35,907 bases of DNA from Thermoplasmata archaeon (GTDB lineage: Archaea; Thermoplasmatota; Thermoplasmata; Lutacidiplasmatales; UBA184), in contig JASHQF010000007.1 in NCBI GenBank assembly GCA_030037695.1, forward strand, positions 1 to 35,907. Reading direction: 5' to 3'. The translations under genes and the position numbers were made by a program. The notes under the pieces were generated by a model. The model was not told the DNA's origin, ran no database searches, and saw only the letters and a program-made list of their open reading frames with translations. Shown piece after piece: positions 1-7,246 of the stretch. Numbering within the stretch: the first letter of the stretch is position 1; every line of letters starts with the position of its first letter.

Positions 1-335
1 GTCGGGCCCCGCGCCGTCGAAGAGTCGAGGAGGAGATCGAGGAGCCCGCGAGGGCTGGCCACCCCCGCGGCCCGGTGGAGATCGCGCACGAGGTCCTTCT
101 CGCTGAGGACGCCGGCGAGCGCCCCGTCGGCCCCCACGACGGGCAGGCCGGAGACGTGGAACTCCCGCATCAAGCGGGCCGCCTCGATCAGGTGGGCGTC
201 GGCCCGTACTTTCACCACGGATCGGGTCATGATCTCGCGGACGGGACGGCCCTCCTCCATGGGGGGGCGCCCCCTCCGCGACGCCGGTACCGTCCCCCGT
301 CCCTCCGCCGGCGGCGAGGGGGGCACCCCGTTCAT
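1..335 (-). CDS. CBS-domain protein, 3' end outside the window
   Basis: The minus strand from ATG at 335 reads through the window edge, giving about 111 residues with no stop. After a basic, proline-rich leader of about 30 residues there is a typical CBS motif: residues V-R-E-I-M-T, then a helix, then V-S-G-L-P-V-V and G-V-L-S-E-K-D-L. CBS pairs usually bind adenosyl ligands and regulate an attached or partner protein; which one applies here cannot be seen. The start overlaps the stop of the formate-THF ligase gene as ATGA (335-332), which suggests translational coupling and favours this start. A second in-frame ATG at 260 begins right before the conserved part and is the alternative. Family certain, function unknown. 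Confidence 0.8.
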   Translation of the reverse strand, partial: MNGVPPSPPAEGRGTVPASRRGRPPMEEGRPVREIMTRSVVKVRADAHLIEAARLMREFHVSGLPVVGADGALAGVLSEKDLVRDLHRAAGVASPRGLLDLLLDSSTARGP

Positions 336-2014
336 GTTACCCCCGTCGGTTCGCCCGAGGTGCCGAGGTCGATCCGAAGCGCCCGGGGTTCGCGAGGCAG
401 TCCGGGCATCGTCTGGATCTCTCCGAGGAGCGCGACGAGGTATCCCGCCCCGGGGGCCCGAACGAAGCGACGCACCCGGACCCGAAAGCCGCGGGGCCGG
501 CCGAGTCTCTTCGGGTCGTCGCTGAGCGAGAGCGGCGTCTTGGCGAGACAGACCGGGACCTCGTCGGCCTCCGGTAGCTCGCCAGCGGCGATCTGGTCCT
601 CGGCGACCGGGTCGAGGTCGACGCCGTCGCCTCCGTAGATCTGCCGGACGATCGTGTCGATCTTCCGGAGGAGCGGCTGGCGCGGGCTGTAGATCGGTCG
701 GGCGGCGCGGCCCTCCCGCGTCGCCGCCACGACCGCGCCCGCCAGCTCCACCCCCCCGGCCGAGCCCTGAGCGTAGCCGGCCGAATCCTCGACGCGAACG
801 GAGGCCCGGGCGAGATGGGCCCGCACGGCCGCGAGCTCCTCGGGTCCGTCCTCGGGGAATCGATTGAGGGCGACGACAGGGGCGAGCCCGAACGCGCGGA
901 GGTTCGCCAGATGCTGATCGAGGTTCTCCAGCCCCGGGTCGAGGGAGCGTGGGTCCGGACCCCCGGCCGCATGGGCACGGATCCCGGGAACGCTCGCCAC
1001 AAGCACGGCGACGATCGGCTCGAGGTCGACGGGCGGGGCGAACAGGTCGACGAACTTCTCCGCCCCGAGGTCGGTCGCGAACCCGGCCTCCACCACGACG
1101 ACCTCCGCCAGGCGCCGCGCGACCTCGAGCGAGGCGACGGTCGTCGTACCGTAGGAGAGGTTCCCGAACGGTCCGCCGTGCACGAGGACCGGGGTCCCTT
1201 CGGACGTCTGCAACAGGTTCGGTTGGACGGCGTGGCGGAGGAGCGCCGCCATCGCTCCGCCGGCGCCGAGATCCGCCGCCGACACGAACGCCCCGGTCCG
1301 TGTGCGGCCGACTTCGAGGCGTTCGAGCCGTTCGCGGAGATCCGCGGGGCTCCGCACGAGTCCGAGGAGCGCGGTCACCTCAGAGGCGGGGGTGATGACG
1401 AACGACGCCGAGCGGAGGGGGCCGTTGCCGAGACCACGCCCGATCTCGATCTGGCGGAGCGCGCGATCCTCGACATCGAGCGCGCGAGGCCACGCGATCG
1501 AGCCCGGATCGAGACCGAGCGGGTTGCCGTGGTGCAGATGGTTGTCGATCATCGCAGCGAGGAGGTTGTGCGCGTTCGTGACGGCGTCCAGATCGCCGGT
1601 GAGCCCGAGGTTCACCTCCGACGACGGCTCGACCGTCGCCCGTCCACCCCCCGCACCACCCCCCTTGATGCCGAAGACTGGGCCCAGCGAGGGTTGCCGC
1701 AGGCAGGCGATCGCGCGCACCCCCAGGCGGTGGAGGGACGACGCGAGCGCGAGGGTCGTTACCGTCTTGCCCACGCCGCCCCCCGTCGGCGTCATCCCGG
1801 TGACCAGGACGATCGTCCCGCGACGCCCGGTCCCGGCCGCCGGCACGCGCGCCGGGTCGATCTTGGCGATCCAGCGGCCGCGCGGCGACCACGCCTCGGC
1901 AGGGAGGCCGAGCTCGCGGACGATCTCCTCGATCGGCCGCAGGCCGCTGCGGGCGACGCCCGTTCCTCCGGTCGTCAAGGCGCCCCGTCCGATGGCCTCG
2001 GCCCCGCTCGGCAT
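332..2014 (-). CDS. fhs: Formate--tetrahydrofolate ligase
   Basis: A 560-residue protein of the family's usual length. It joins formate to tetrahydrofolate with ATP, giving 10-formyl-THF for purine synthesis or the folate branch of one-carbon metabolism in the cytoplasm. The ATP loop is at residues 75-84 (T-P-T-G-G-G-V-G-K-T, K83), followed by the conserved S-L-G-P-V-F-G-I-K-G-G-G-A-G-G-G near 109-124, the E-A-G-F-x-x-D-L-G-A-E-K-F segment, and the C-terminal P-L-S-L-S-D-D-P, R-V-R and M-P-G-L-P motifs. The loop differs from the usual P-T-P-A-G-E-G-K-T-T: the glutamate is valine. ATG at 2014 lies about 30 bases downstream of a TATA-like GCTTATGC (2050-2043), fitting a leaderless transcript. 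The CBS gene follows with an ATGA overlap. An MTHFR-like gene lies at 32452-33387. Confidence 0.93.
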   Translation of the reverse strand: MPSGAEAIGRGALTTGGTGVARSGLRPIEEIVRELGLPAEAWSPRGRWIAKIDPARVPAAGTGRRGTIVLVTGMTPTGGGVGKTVTTLALASSLHRLGVRAIACLRQPSLGPVFGIKGGGAGGGRATVEPSSEVNLGLTGDLDAVTNAHNLLAAMIDNHLHHGNPLGLDPGSIAWPRALDVEDRALRQIEIGRGLGNGPLRSASFVITPASEVTALLGLVRSPADLRERLERLEVGRTRTGAFVSAADLGAGGAMAALLRHAVQPNLLQTSEGTPVLVHGGPFGNLSYGTTTVASLEVARRLAEVVVVEAGFATDLGAEKFVDLFAPPVDLEPIVAVLVASVPGIRAHAAGGPDPRSLDPGLENLDQHLANLRAFGLAPVVALNRFPEDGPEELAAVRAHLARASVRVEDSAGYAQGSAGGVELAGAVVAATREGRAARPIYSPRQPLLRKIDTIVRQIYGGDGVDLDPVAEDQIAAGELPEADEVPVCLAKTPLSLSDDPKRLGRPRGFRVRVRRFVRAPGAGYLVALLGEIQTMPGLPREPRALRIDLGTSGEPTGVT

Positions 2015-2107
2015 AATCCTAGGGGACAGTCCGGGCGACGCTGCATAAGCCGAAGGTCATGCCGAGTTGACCTGTCCGTTATCCCTCGACCGGGCGCTCG
2101 CTCCTTC
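2015..2107. promoter_or_regulatory. Divergent promoter region with an 18-bp dyad
   Basis: This 93-base gap separates fhs (minus) from an unknown gene (plus). It holds a TATA-like box for each: GCTTATGC read on the minus strand (2050-2043), about 30 bases before the fhs ATG, and GTTATC at 2078-2083, about 27 bases before ATG 2108. Between them, at 2055-2072, is the imperfect palindrome GGTCAT-GCCGAG-TTGACC. The same dyad, with the same GCCGA core, recurs at 11321-11338. The layout suggests an operator shared by two leaderless promoters. Direct sequence observation; function inferred. Confidence 0.5.
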
Positions 2108-2905
2108 ATGTCCGTCTCCGCCCAAACCCCAGCTCCGAAGTCCCGCGCGCACTCCCGCGCCGGGGGCCCGCGCCGGGAGCGCGCGACGAGCCCCAGGTCG
2201 GCTCTCCGCCGGGTCCTTCACCGTTCGAGACCCGATGCCGCCGCGAACGAACCGACGGCCGAAGAACGAGAGGCCCGGACGCTCACGAGCCAGGTGATCG
2301 GGGAGCTCCGGACCCAGGTCGCCATCGAGCGCGCAGAGGTGCTCGAGCCGCTGGTCCGCCGACTCCAAGACTTCTCCCGACGCCTCGCGCTCCGGGAACC
2401 GATCCCCTCGCAGTACCTTCGCGAGGGTCTCGACCTCTGGCAGGCGTACGTGGAGCGACTGCACGACGAGCACATCCGTGAGCTGGCGACGGTGGGGGTC
2501 GGCGGCCCTCGACCCGAGCGGGGGGACGCCACGCTGGTCGAGATCGAGCAGGACCCCTCCCGAGCGGAGGCCAGGATCGGTGAGGTCCGTTCGATGCTCG
2601 CCAGCTACGCCGAGGGGTACCGGGTCTTCGGGGATCTCATGAGCCCGGCGATCCGGGGGAACACGCTCGCCGAGCTCGCGTGGGAGGAACTCGAGGAAAG
2701 GTTCCTCGGAACGTGGACGCCGCCTACGCTCTCGGTGATCGCCCGCGAGAAGCTGCGCAGCGCGCTGGCCGCGACGCGCCGGACGACCGAGCAGTTGCGG
2801 CGTCAGGTGGAGGATTTCCTCCAGCGCACGGCGCAGTTCGGACCCCCGGGATCCGAGCCCGTGGAGGCTCGCCCCGCCCCCGAACCGTCGCCGGCCGCGG
2901 CGTAG
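2108..2905 (+). CDS. Unknown helical protein
   Basis: No family recognised. The 265-residue product begins with about 60 basic, Ser/Pro/Arg-rich residues likely to be disordered. The rest is charged and predicted helical (runs such as E-E-R-E-A-R-T-L, A-I-E-R-A-E-V-L-E-P-L-V-R-R-L and E-E-L-E-E-R-F-L), with a heptad-like Leu/Glu/Arg pattern near residues 60-110 and 205-245, and a Pro/Ala-rich tail. There is no signal peptide or membrane segment, so it is probably cytoplasmic. The start is ATG 2108, with a TATA-like GTTATC about 27 bases upstream. The reading frame stays open further upstream to about 815, but that part lies antisense to fhs. It stands alone between fhs and the hydrogenase operon. 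Confidence 0.7.
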   Translation: MSVSAQTPAPKSRAHSRAGGPRRERATSPRSALRRVLHRSRPDAAANEPTAEEREARTLTSQVIGELRTQVAIERAEVLEPLVRRLQDFSRRLALREPIPSQYLREGLDLWQAYVERLHDEHIRELATVGVGGPRPERGDATLVEIEQDPSRAEARIGEVRSMLASYAEGYRVFGDLMSPAIRGNTLAELAWEELEERFLGTWTPPTLSVIAREKLRSALAATRRTTEQLRRQVEDFLQRTAQFGPPGSEPVEARPAPEPSPAAA

Positions 2906-2949
2906 GAATCTCGGGACGAAGCGACACCTCGAGGTCCCCCCGCGAGCGG

Positions 2950-3007
2950 GGCCGGTCAAGCTCGCTTCACTGGGCGCTTAACTCCGAGCGGGCGCATCGT
3001 CGGGCCG
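2950..3007 (+). promoter_or_regulatory. Promoter of the aminotransferase-hydrogenase operon
   Basis: A TATA-like CGCTTAACT (2975-2983) lies about 30 bases before ATG 3008, the spacing expected for a leaderless archaeal transcript. Just upstream, at 2954-2971, is GGTCAA-GCTCGC-TTCACT, a degenerate copy of the GTCA-N8-TGAC dyad seen at 2055-2072 and 11321-11338. This is the only obvious promoter before the tightly packed gene run ending at 11280. Confidence 0.45.
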
Positions 3008-3931
3008 ATGGCACCGATCTCCCCGACCTCCCGGATCTGGATGGACGGACAGCTGGTTCCCTGGACGGAGGCGCGCATCCATGTCCTGACCCACGGCCTC
3101 CACTACGGCTTCGCGATCTTCGAGGGGATCCGGTGCCACAAGACGTCCCGGGGGACCGCGGTGTTCCGCCTCCGCGAGCATCTGGAGCGTTTCCGCGACA
3201 GCGCCAAGATCTACGCGATGCCGCTCCGGTACTCGCCGGACGACCTCGAGAAGGCGGTCGTCGACCTGGTGCGGAGCAACGGGGCGCCCGAGGCGTACAT
3301 CCGACCGATCGCGTTCACGGGCTATGGCGAGATGGGTCTCGATCCGTCCGGAAGCCGCCTCGACGTGGCGATCGGGATGTGGCCGTGGGGGGCGTACCTC
3401 GGCGCCGCCGGGAACGAGCGGGGCGTGCGGGCGACCGTCTCAAGCTGGACCCGGGTCGATTCGCGCTCGCTACCCCCGCAGGCCAAGTGCGCGGCGAATT
3501 ACGCGAACGGCATCCTCGCCAAGCTGGAGGCGAAGGCCGCCGGTTACGACGAGGCCCTCCTCCTCAACACGGCAGGGCTCGTCTCGGAAGGGCCGGGAGA
3601 GAACGTCTTCCGCGTTCGCAACGGGGTGTTGAGCACGCCTCCGGCGAGTGCAGGGATCCTTCGGGGGGTCACCCGGGACACGATCGTGCGCCTCGCGCGC
3701 GAAGCCGGCATCCCGTTCCAGGGGACGGGGTTCACCCGGGAGGAACTGTTCACGGCGGACGAGCTGTTCTACACCGGGACCGCCGCGGGCGTCACCCCGA
3801 TCCGCGAGGTCGACGGGCGTCCGATCGGCACGGGCGTCTACCCGATCGCCCGGCGGCTCCAGGGCCTGTACGACGACGCCGTGCGCGGCCGACTGCCCCA
3901 GCACGAAGCCTGGCTCACCTTCGTACCATGA
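3008..3931 (+). CDS. ilvE: Branched-chain amino acid aminotransferase (PLP fold type IV)
   Basis: A 307-residue class IV aminotransferase that interconverts leucine, isoleucine or valine and their 2-oxo acids, normally with glutamate/2-oxoglutarate. Visible signatures are the N-terminal H-G-L-H-Y-G-F-A-I-F-E-G-I-R (29-42), the PLP-binding lysine K160 in Q-A-K-C-A-A-N-Y, the E-A-L-L-L-N ... S-E-G-P-G-E-N-V-F stretch, and the phosphate-binding T-G-T-A-A-G-V-T-P-I near the C-terminus. D-amino-acid aminotransferase or ADC lyase share the fold, but the length and N-terminal signature fit IlvE best. It is the first gene of the operon. Its stop overlaps the hydrogenase beta start as ATGA (3928-3931), so it is probably co-translated with the hydrogenase, an unusual partner. 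Confidence 0.9.
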   Translation: MAPISPTSRIWMDGQLVPWTEARIHVLTHGLHYGFAIFEGIRCHKTSRGTAVFRLREHLERFRDSAKIYAMPLRYSPDDLEKAVVDLVRSNGAPEAYIRPIAFTGYGEMGLDPSGSRLDVAIGMWPWGAYLGAAGNERGVRATVSSWTRVDSRSLPPQAKCAANYANGILAKLEAKAAGYDEALLLNTAGLVSEGPGENVFRVRNGVLSTPPASAGILRGVTRDTIVRLAREAGIPFQGTGFTREELFTADELFYTGTAAGVTPIREVDGRPIGTGVYPIARRLQGLYDDAVRGRLPQHEAWLTFVP

Positions 3932-5136
3932 GCGGCCTGCGGAACGCCCACGTCGGCGACCCGCCCTCCCACGGAGGCATGGGGCCTGCCGTGGGGAGCC
4001 GCTGGCTGCTGGCGCGGGACGAGTTCCCGTCGCTGCTCGACGCCCTTCGGCGAGCCGGCTACCGCATCGTCGGACCGACCGTGCGCGACGGGGCGATCGT
4101 CTACGGATCGATCCGGTCCGTCGCCGACCTTCCCGAGGGGTGGACCGATCGTCAGAGCGCCGGCGCGTACCGCCTCGAACGGCGACCGGACCGGGCCCTG
4201 TTCGGCTACAACGTCGGTCCGCACAGCTGGAAGAAGTACCTCTTTCCGCCCCGCGAGCACCTGTTCACGCTGCGTCGGACCGACGCCGCGAAGTTCGAGG
4301 TCTCGGTCCCCGAGGATCCCGATCCGCCCATGGCGTACCTCGGCGTGCGGGCCTGCGAGATCGCCGCGCTGAACATCCAGGATCGGGTGTTCGTGGGCGG
4401 CGCGGCGGTCGACCCGGGGTACGCGCGTCGCAAGGCTCGTCGCCTCGTCGTGGCCGTCCAGTGCGGGCAGGCCGGGGGGACCTGCTTCTGCGTGTCGATG
4501 GGCACCGGGCCCGCGGTCCGGGACGGGTTCGATCTCTCGCTGACCGAACTGCTCGACGAGGGACGCCACGAGTTCTTGGTCGAGATCGGCACGGCCGACG
4601 GCGCGCGCGTCCTCGACGGAGTGCCGTTGCGGCCGGCCGAGCCGTCGGACGTTCGGGCCGGGGAAGCGCGCGTGGCCGACGCCGCCCGGGCCATGGGGCG
4701 GGCGATGGACACCGAAGGGATCCACGACCTGCTCCTCGGCAACCTGGAGAGCCCCGTGTGGGACGACGTGGGGCGACGGTGCCTCGCCTGCACGAACTGC
4801 ACGCTCGCTTGCCCGACCTGCTTCTGCCATTCCACCGAGGAGGTCCCCGACCTTTCCGCCGAACGCGACGAACGGTGGCGGCGGTGGGACTCGTGCTTCA
4901 ATCTCGCGTTCTCGGAGCTGCACACCGGGAGCGTGCGATCGACGACCCCGGCCCGGTACCGCCAATGGCTCACCCACAAGCTCGCGACGTGGTTCGACCA
5001 GTTCGGGAGCTCCGGCTGCGTCGGGTGCGGGCGCTGCATCACCTGGTGTCCCGTCGGGATCGACCTCACCGCCGAAGTGCGTGCGATCCGCGCCGCCGCG
5101 CCGCGGCCCGGACCGGGGGCGGGGGGGACCGCATGA
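3928..5136 (+). CDS. hydB: Group 3b-type [NiFe] hydrogenase beta subunit, 4Fe-4S electron-transfer protein
   Basis: A 402-residue iron-sulfur protein related to the beta subunit of archaeal sulfhydrogenases and to AsrA of anaerobic sulfite reductase. It should pass electrons between the hydrogenase small subunit and the FAD/NAD(P) gamma subunit. Two ferredoxin-type clusters are visible: C285-x2-C288-x2-C291-x3-C295 followed by P-T-C-F-C-H, and C364-x2-C367-x2-C370-x3-C374-P. The region around 137-190 (L-G-V-R-A-C-E-I-A-A-L, Q-C-G-Q-A-G-G-T-C-F-C) is the conserved front part of the family. The ATG at 3928 overlaps the ilvE stop. The gene order beta-(cNMP)-gamma-delta-alpha matches the soluble NAD(P)-linked group. 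A short N-terminal extension precedes R-W-L-L; Met18 is an alternative start. Confidence 0.9.
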   Translation: MSGLRNAHVGDPPSHGGMGPAVGSRWLLARDEFPSLLDALRRAGYRIVGPTVRDGAIVYGSIRSVADLPEGWTDRQSAGAYRLERRPDRALFGYNVGPHSWKKYLFPPREHLFTLRRTDAAKFEVSVPEDPDPPMAYLGVRACEIAALNIQDRVFVGGAAVDPGYARRKARRLVVAVQCGQAGGTCFCVSMGTGPAVRDGFDLSLTELLDEGRHEFLVEIGTADGARVLDGVPLRPAEPSDVRAGEARVADAARAMGRAMDTEGIHDLLLGNLESPVWDDVGRRCLACTNCTLACPTCFCHSTEEVPDLSAERDERWRRWDSCFNLAFSELHTGSVRSTTPARYRQWLTHKLATWFDQFGSSGCVGCGRCITWCPVGIDLTAEVRAIRAAAPRPGPGAGGTA

Positions 5137-5603
5137 ACGGCCCGGTACGCCCGATCACGTCCGCCGAGCTCGAAGCGCACGCCTTCCTGCACGGACTGAG
5201 CGCCCGCTTCCTCGCGGAGCTGCTCCCGCACACCGAGCGGCGCGAGTTCGCCGCCGGGCATACGGTCGCGCGGGAAGGGGACCCGGCCCGGGAGTTCTTC
5301 CTGATCGAGGTCGGCAAGGTCGCGCTCGAGATCGTAGCCGAGGGTCGGCCCCACCTCACGGTCCTTACGCTCGGCCCGGGGGAGGTGTTCGGGTGGTCCT
5401 GGCTGGTACCTCCCCACCTGTGGCGGGTCGATGCGCGGACGCTGAAACCGTCGCGGGTCGTCGTCGTGGCGGGCCCTGCCCTGCGCGACGCCCTGGAGGC
5501 ACACCCTGAGGACGGGTACCGGTTCCTTCGGCGACTCGTTCCGATCCTCGCCCGACGGCTCGACGCCACGCGGCTGCAGGTGTTCGATGTCTACCGCCCC
5601 TGA
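5133..5603 (+). CDS. Stand-alone cyclic-nucleotide-binding-fold protein in the hydrogenase operon
   Basis: A 156-residue protein that is essentially one Crp/Fnr-type beta-barrel: L-H-G-L-S ... F-A-A-G-H-T-V-A-R-E-G-D-P-A-R-E-F-F-L-I-E-V-G-K-V-A-L-E, then L-T-L-G-P-G-E-V-F-G-W-S-W-L. After the barrel and one helix the chain ends, and no DNA-binding helix-turn-helix is present. The phosphate cassette keeps only part of the usual motif: the glutamate that holds the ribose in CRP is not evident, though an A-R-T remains. It may therefore sense something other than cAMP, or act as a structural or regulatory partner of the hydrogenase. ATG 5133 overlaps the hydB stop (ATGA), and the 3' end overlaps the gamma subunit start by 17 bases. 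Fold confident, ligand unknown. Confidence 0.85.
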   Translation: MNGPVRPITSAELEAHAFLHGLSARFLAELLPHTERREFAAGHTVAREGDPAREFFLIEVGKVALEIVAEGRPHLTVLTLGPGEVFGWSWLVPPHLWRVDARTLKPSRVVVVAGPALRDALEAHPEDGYRFLRRLVPILARRLDATRLQVFDVYRP

Positions 5604-6462
5604 GATCGCGGGGCCGGTCGCGCCGGTCCCTTCGCACGGAGGTCCGCTCGAGCCCGCGCCGTTCACCGTACGGGCCCGGGCCCAAGAGACCCGTGACACC
5701 GTGAGCCTCGTCCTCGCCCCGGCCCCAGGGTCGGAGGTCCCCGCGTTCCGGCCCGGTCAGTTCAACATGCTCTCGGTCCCCGGCCGGGGCGAGGTGGCGA
5801 TCTCGATCAGCGGGGACCCCGGTCGGGCCGGGGAGTGGGTCCATACGGTCCGTGCCCTCGGTCTGGCCACCCAGGCGTTGGCGGGATCGATGCCGGGGAC
5901 GCTGATCGCGGCGCGGGGCCCGTACGGCCAGGGCTGGCCGGTCGACCGCGCCTGGGGCAAGGACGTCGTGATCGTCGCGGGCGGGGTCGGCCTCGCGCCG
6001 GTCCGGCCGCTCCTCCTCGAGCTGCTCCGGCACCGGGCCAGGTTCGGGCGCCTCGAGGTGATCTACGGCGCGCGGACCCCGGACGACCTGCTCTACGCAC
6101 CGGAGCTCGCGGCGTGGCGCGGCCGGACCGACGCGCGGTTCCAGGTGACGGTCGACGCCGCGGGCCGGGACTGGTACGGCGACGTCGGCCTCGTGACCCA
6201 ACGCCTCCCCGACGCGCGGTTCGACCCGGCCTCCGCGGTCGCCTTCCTCTGCGGGCCCGAGATCATGATGCGCCTCACCGCCGAGACCCTCGAGGGCCGG
6301 GGGCTCCCGCGGGAGGGGATCTGGGTGTCGCTCGAGCGGACGATGCAGTGCGGGGTCGGCCTGTGCGGACACTGCCAGTTCGGCCCGTACCTCCTCTGCC
6401 GGGACGGCCCGGTCCTCCCCTACCGGGACGTCGCGCGGCTGTTGCGCATCCGGGGGCTGTAG
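5587..6462 (+). CDS. hydG: Group 3b-type hydrogenase gamma subunit, FAD/NAD(P)-binding reductase
   Basis: A 291-residue flavoprotein of the ferredoxin-NADP reductase family. It binds FAD and NAD(P) and is the diaphorase end of the soluble hydrogenase complex. The flavin site is R-P-G-Q-F at 55-59 with the following I-S-I-S; the nucleotide site is A-G-G-V-G-L-A-P-V-R (131-140), with C-G-P-E at 222-225. A C-terminal [2Fe-2S] motif uses C255, C260, C263 and C271 (C-G-V-G-L-C-G-H-C ... C). The related SudB and dihydroorotate dehydrogenase electron-transfer subunit share this plan, but the neighbours settle the assignment. The start at 5587 lies inside the end of the cNMP gene (17-base overlap), and the first 25 residues are a Pro-rich extension. 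Confidence 0.93.
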   Translation: MSTAPEIAGPVAPVPSHGGPLEPAPFTVRARAQETRDTVSLVLAPAPGSEVPAFRPGQFNMLSVPGRGEVAISISGDPGRAGEWVHTVRALGLATQALAGSMPGTLIAARGPYGQGWPVDRAWGKDVVIVAGGVGLAPVRPLLLELLRHRARFGRLEVIYGARTPDDLLYAPELAAWRGRTDARFQVTVDAAGRDWYGDVGLVTQRLPDARFDPASAVAFLCGPEIMMRLTAETLEGRGLPREGIWVSLERTMQCGVGLCGHCQFGPYLLCRDGPVLPYRDVARLLRIRGL

Positions 6463-6463
6463 C

Positions 6464-7246
6464 ATGGCCGTCCGCCCACGGCTCGCCGTCTGGAAATTCG
6501 CCTCGTGCGACGGCTGCCAGCTCTCGCTCCTCGATTGCGAGGACGAGCTGCTGGCGGTGGCGGGGGAGGTCGAGATCGCGAACTTCGTCGAGGCGTCCAG
6601 CGCGGTCGCTCCAGGGCCCTACGATCTTTCCCTGGTCGAGGGGTCCGTCACCACCCCCGAGGACGCGCGCCGGATCCAGGAGGTGCGGGCCCAGTCCAAG
6701 CACCTGGTGACGATCGGCGCGTGCGCCACGGCGGGCGGGATCCAGGCGCTGAGGAACTTCCAGGACGTCGAGGAGTTCCGCCGGGCGGTCTACGCCCGCC
6801 CGGAGTACATCGCGACCCTGGCGACCTCGACCGCGATCCGCGACCACGTCCCGGTCGACTTCGAGCTCCGGGGCTGTCCGATCAACAAGGCGCAGGTGCT
6901 CGAGGTCATCGCCGCGTTCCTGCACCGCCGTCGCCCGACGGTGGCCACCGGCAGCGTCTGCGCCGAATGCAAGCGGCGGGGCGTCGTCTGCGTCGTCGTC
7001 GCCCAGGGAACGCCGTGCCTCGGACCGGTGACCCAGGCGGGCTGCGGCGCGATCTGCCCTGCCTACCGTCGGGGCTGCTATGGCTGCTTCGGACCGCAGG
7101 ACTCCCCGAACACGCCGGCCTGGTCCTCCCGCCTCGGCGAGCTGGGGCTGGCGCCGGGGGCGATCCTGCGCATCTACCGCACGTTCAACGCGGCGGCTCC
7201 GGCGTTCCGCGCCGCGGGGGACGCTGCCGTCCAGGAGGGCGGATGA
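6464..7246 (+). CDS. hydD: Group 3b-type [NiFe] hydrogenase small (delta) subunit
   Basis: The 260-residue small subunit carries the Fe-S clusters that link the NiFe site to the beta and gamma subunits. Proximal-cluster cysteines are C15 and C18 (A-S-C-D-G-C), C87 (G-A-C-A-T) and C138 (G-C-P). The C-terminal part is cysteine rich (C166, C169, C176, C185, C194, C198, C205, C208), which fits further 4Fe-4S clusters. There is no twin-arginine signal peptide, so the enzyme is cytoplasmic as expected for group 3. ATG 6464 starts one base after the gamma stop, and the end overlaps the alpha start as ATGA. Confidence 0.94.
   Translation: MAVRPRLAVWKFASCDGCQLSLLDCEDELLAVAGEVEIANFVEASSAVAPGPYDLSLVEGSVTTPEDARRIQEVRAQSKHLVTIGACATAGGIQALRNFQDVEEFRRAVYARPEYIATLATSTAIRDHVPVDFELRGCPINKAQVLEVIAAFLHRRRPTVATGSVCAECKRRGVVCVVVAQGTPCLGPVTQAGCGAICPAYRRGCYGCFGPQDSPNTPAWSSRLGELGLAPGAILRIYRTFNAAAPAFRAAGDAAVQEGG

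Noticed and set aside
815..2107. An open plus-strand frame running from 815 into the unknown gene at 2108.
   Set aside because: The part before 2108 is entirely antisense to formate-THF ligase and has a low-complexity Arg/Glu-rich translation, an effect of GC-rich codon use. Only the portion from ATG 2108 has a promoter-like element at the right distance.
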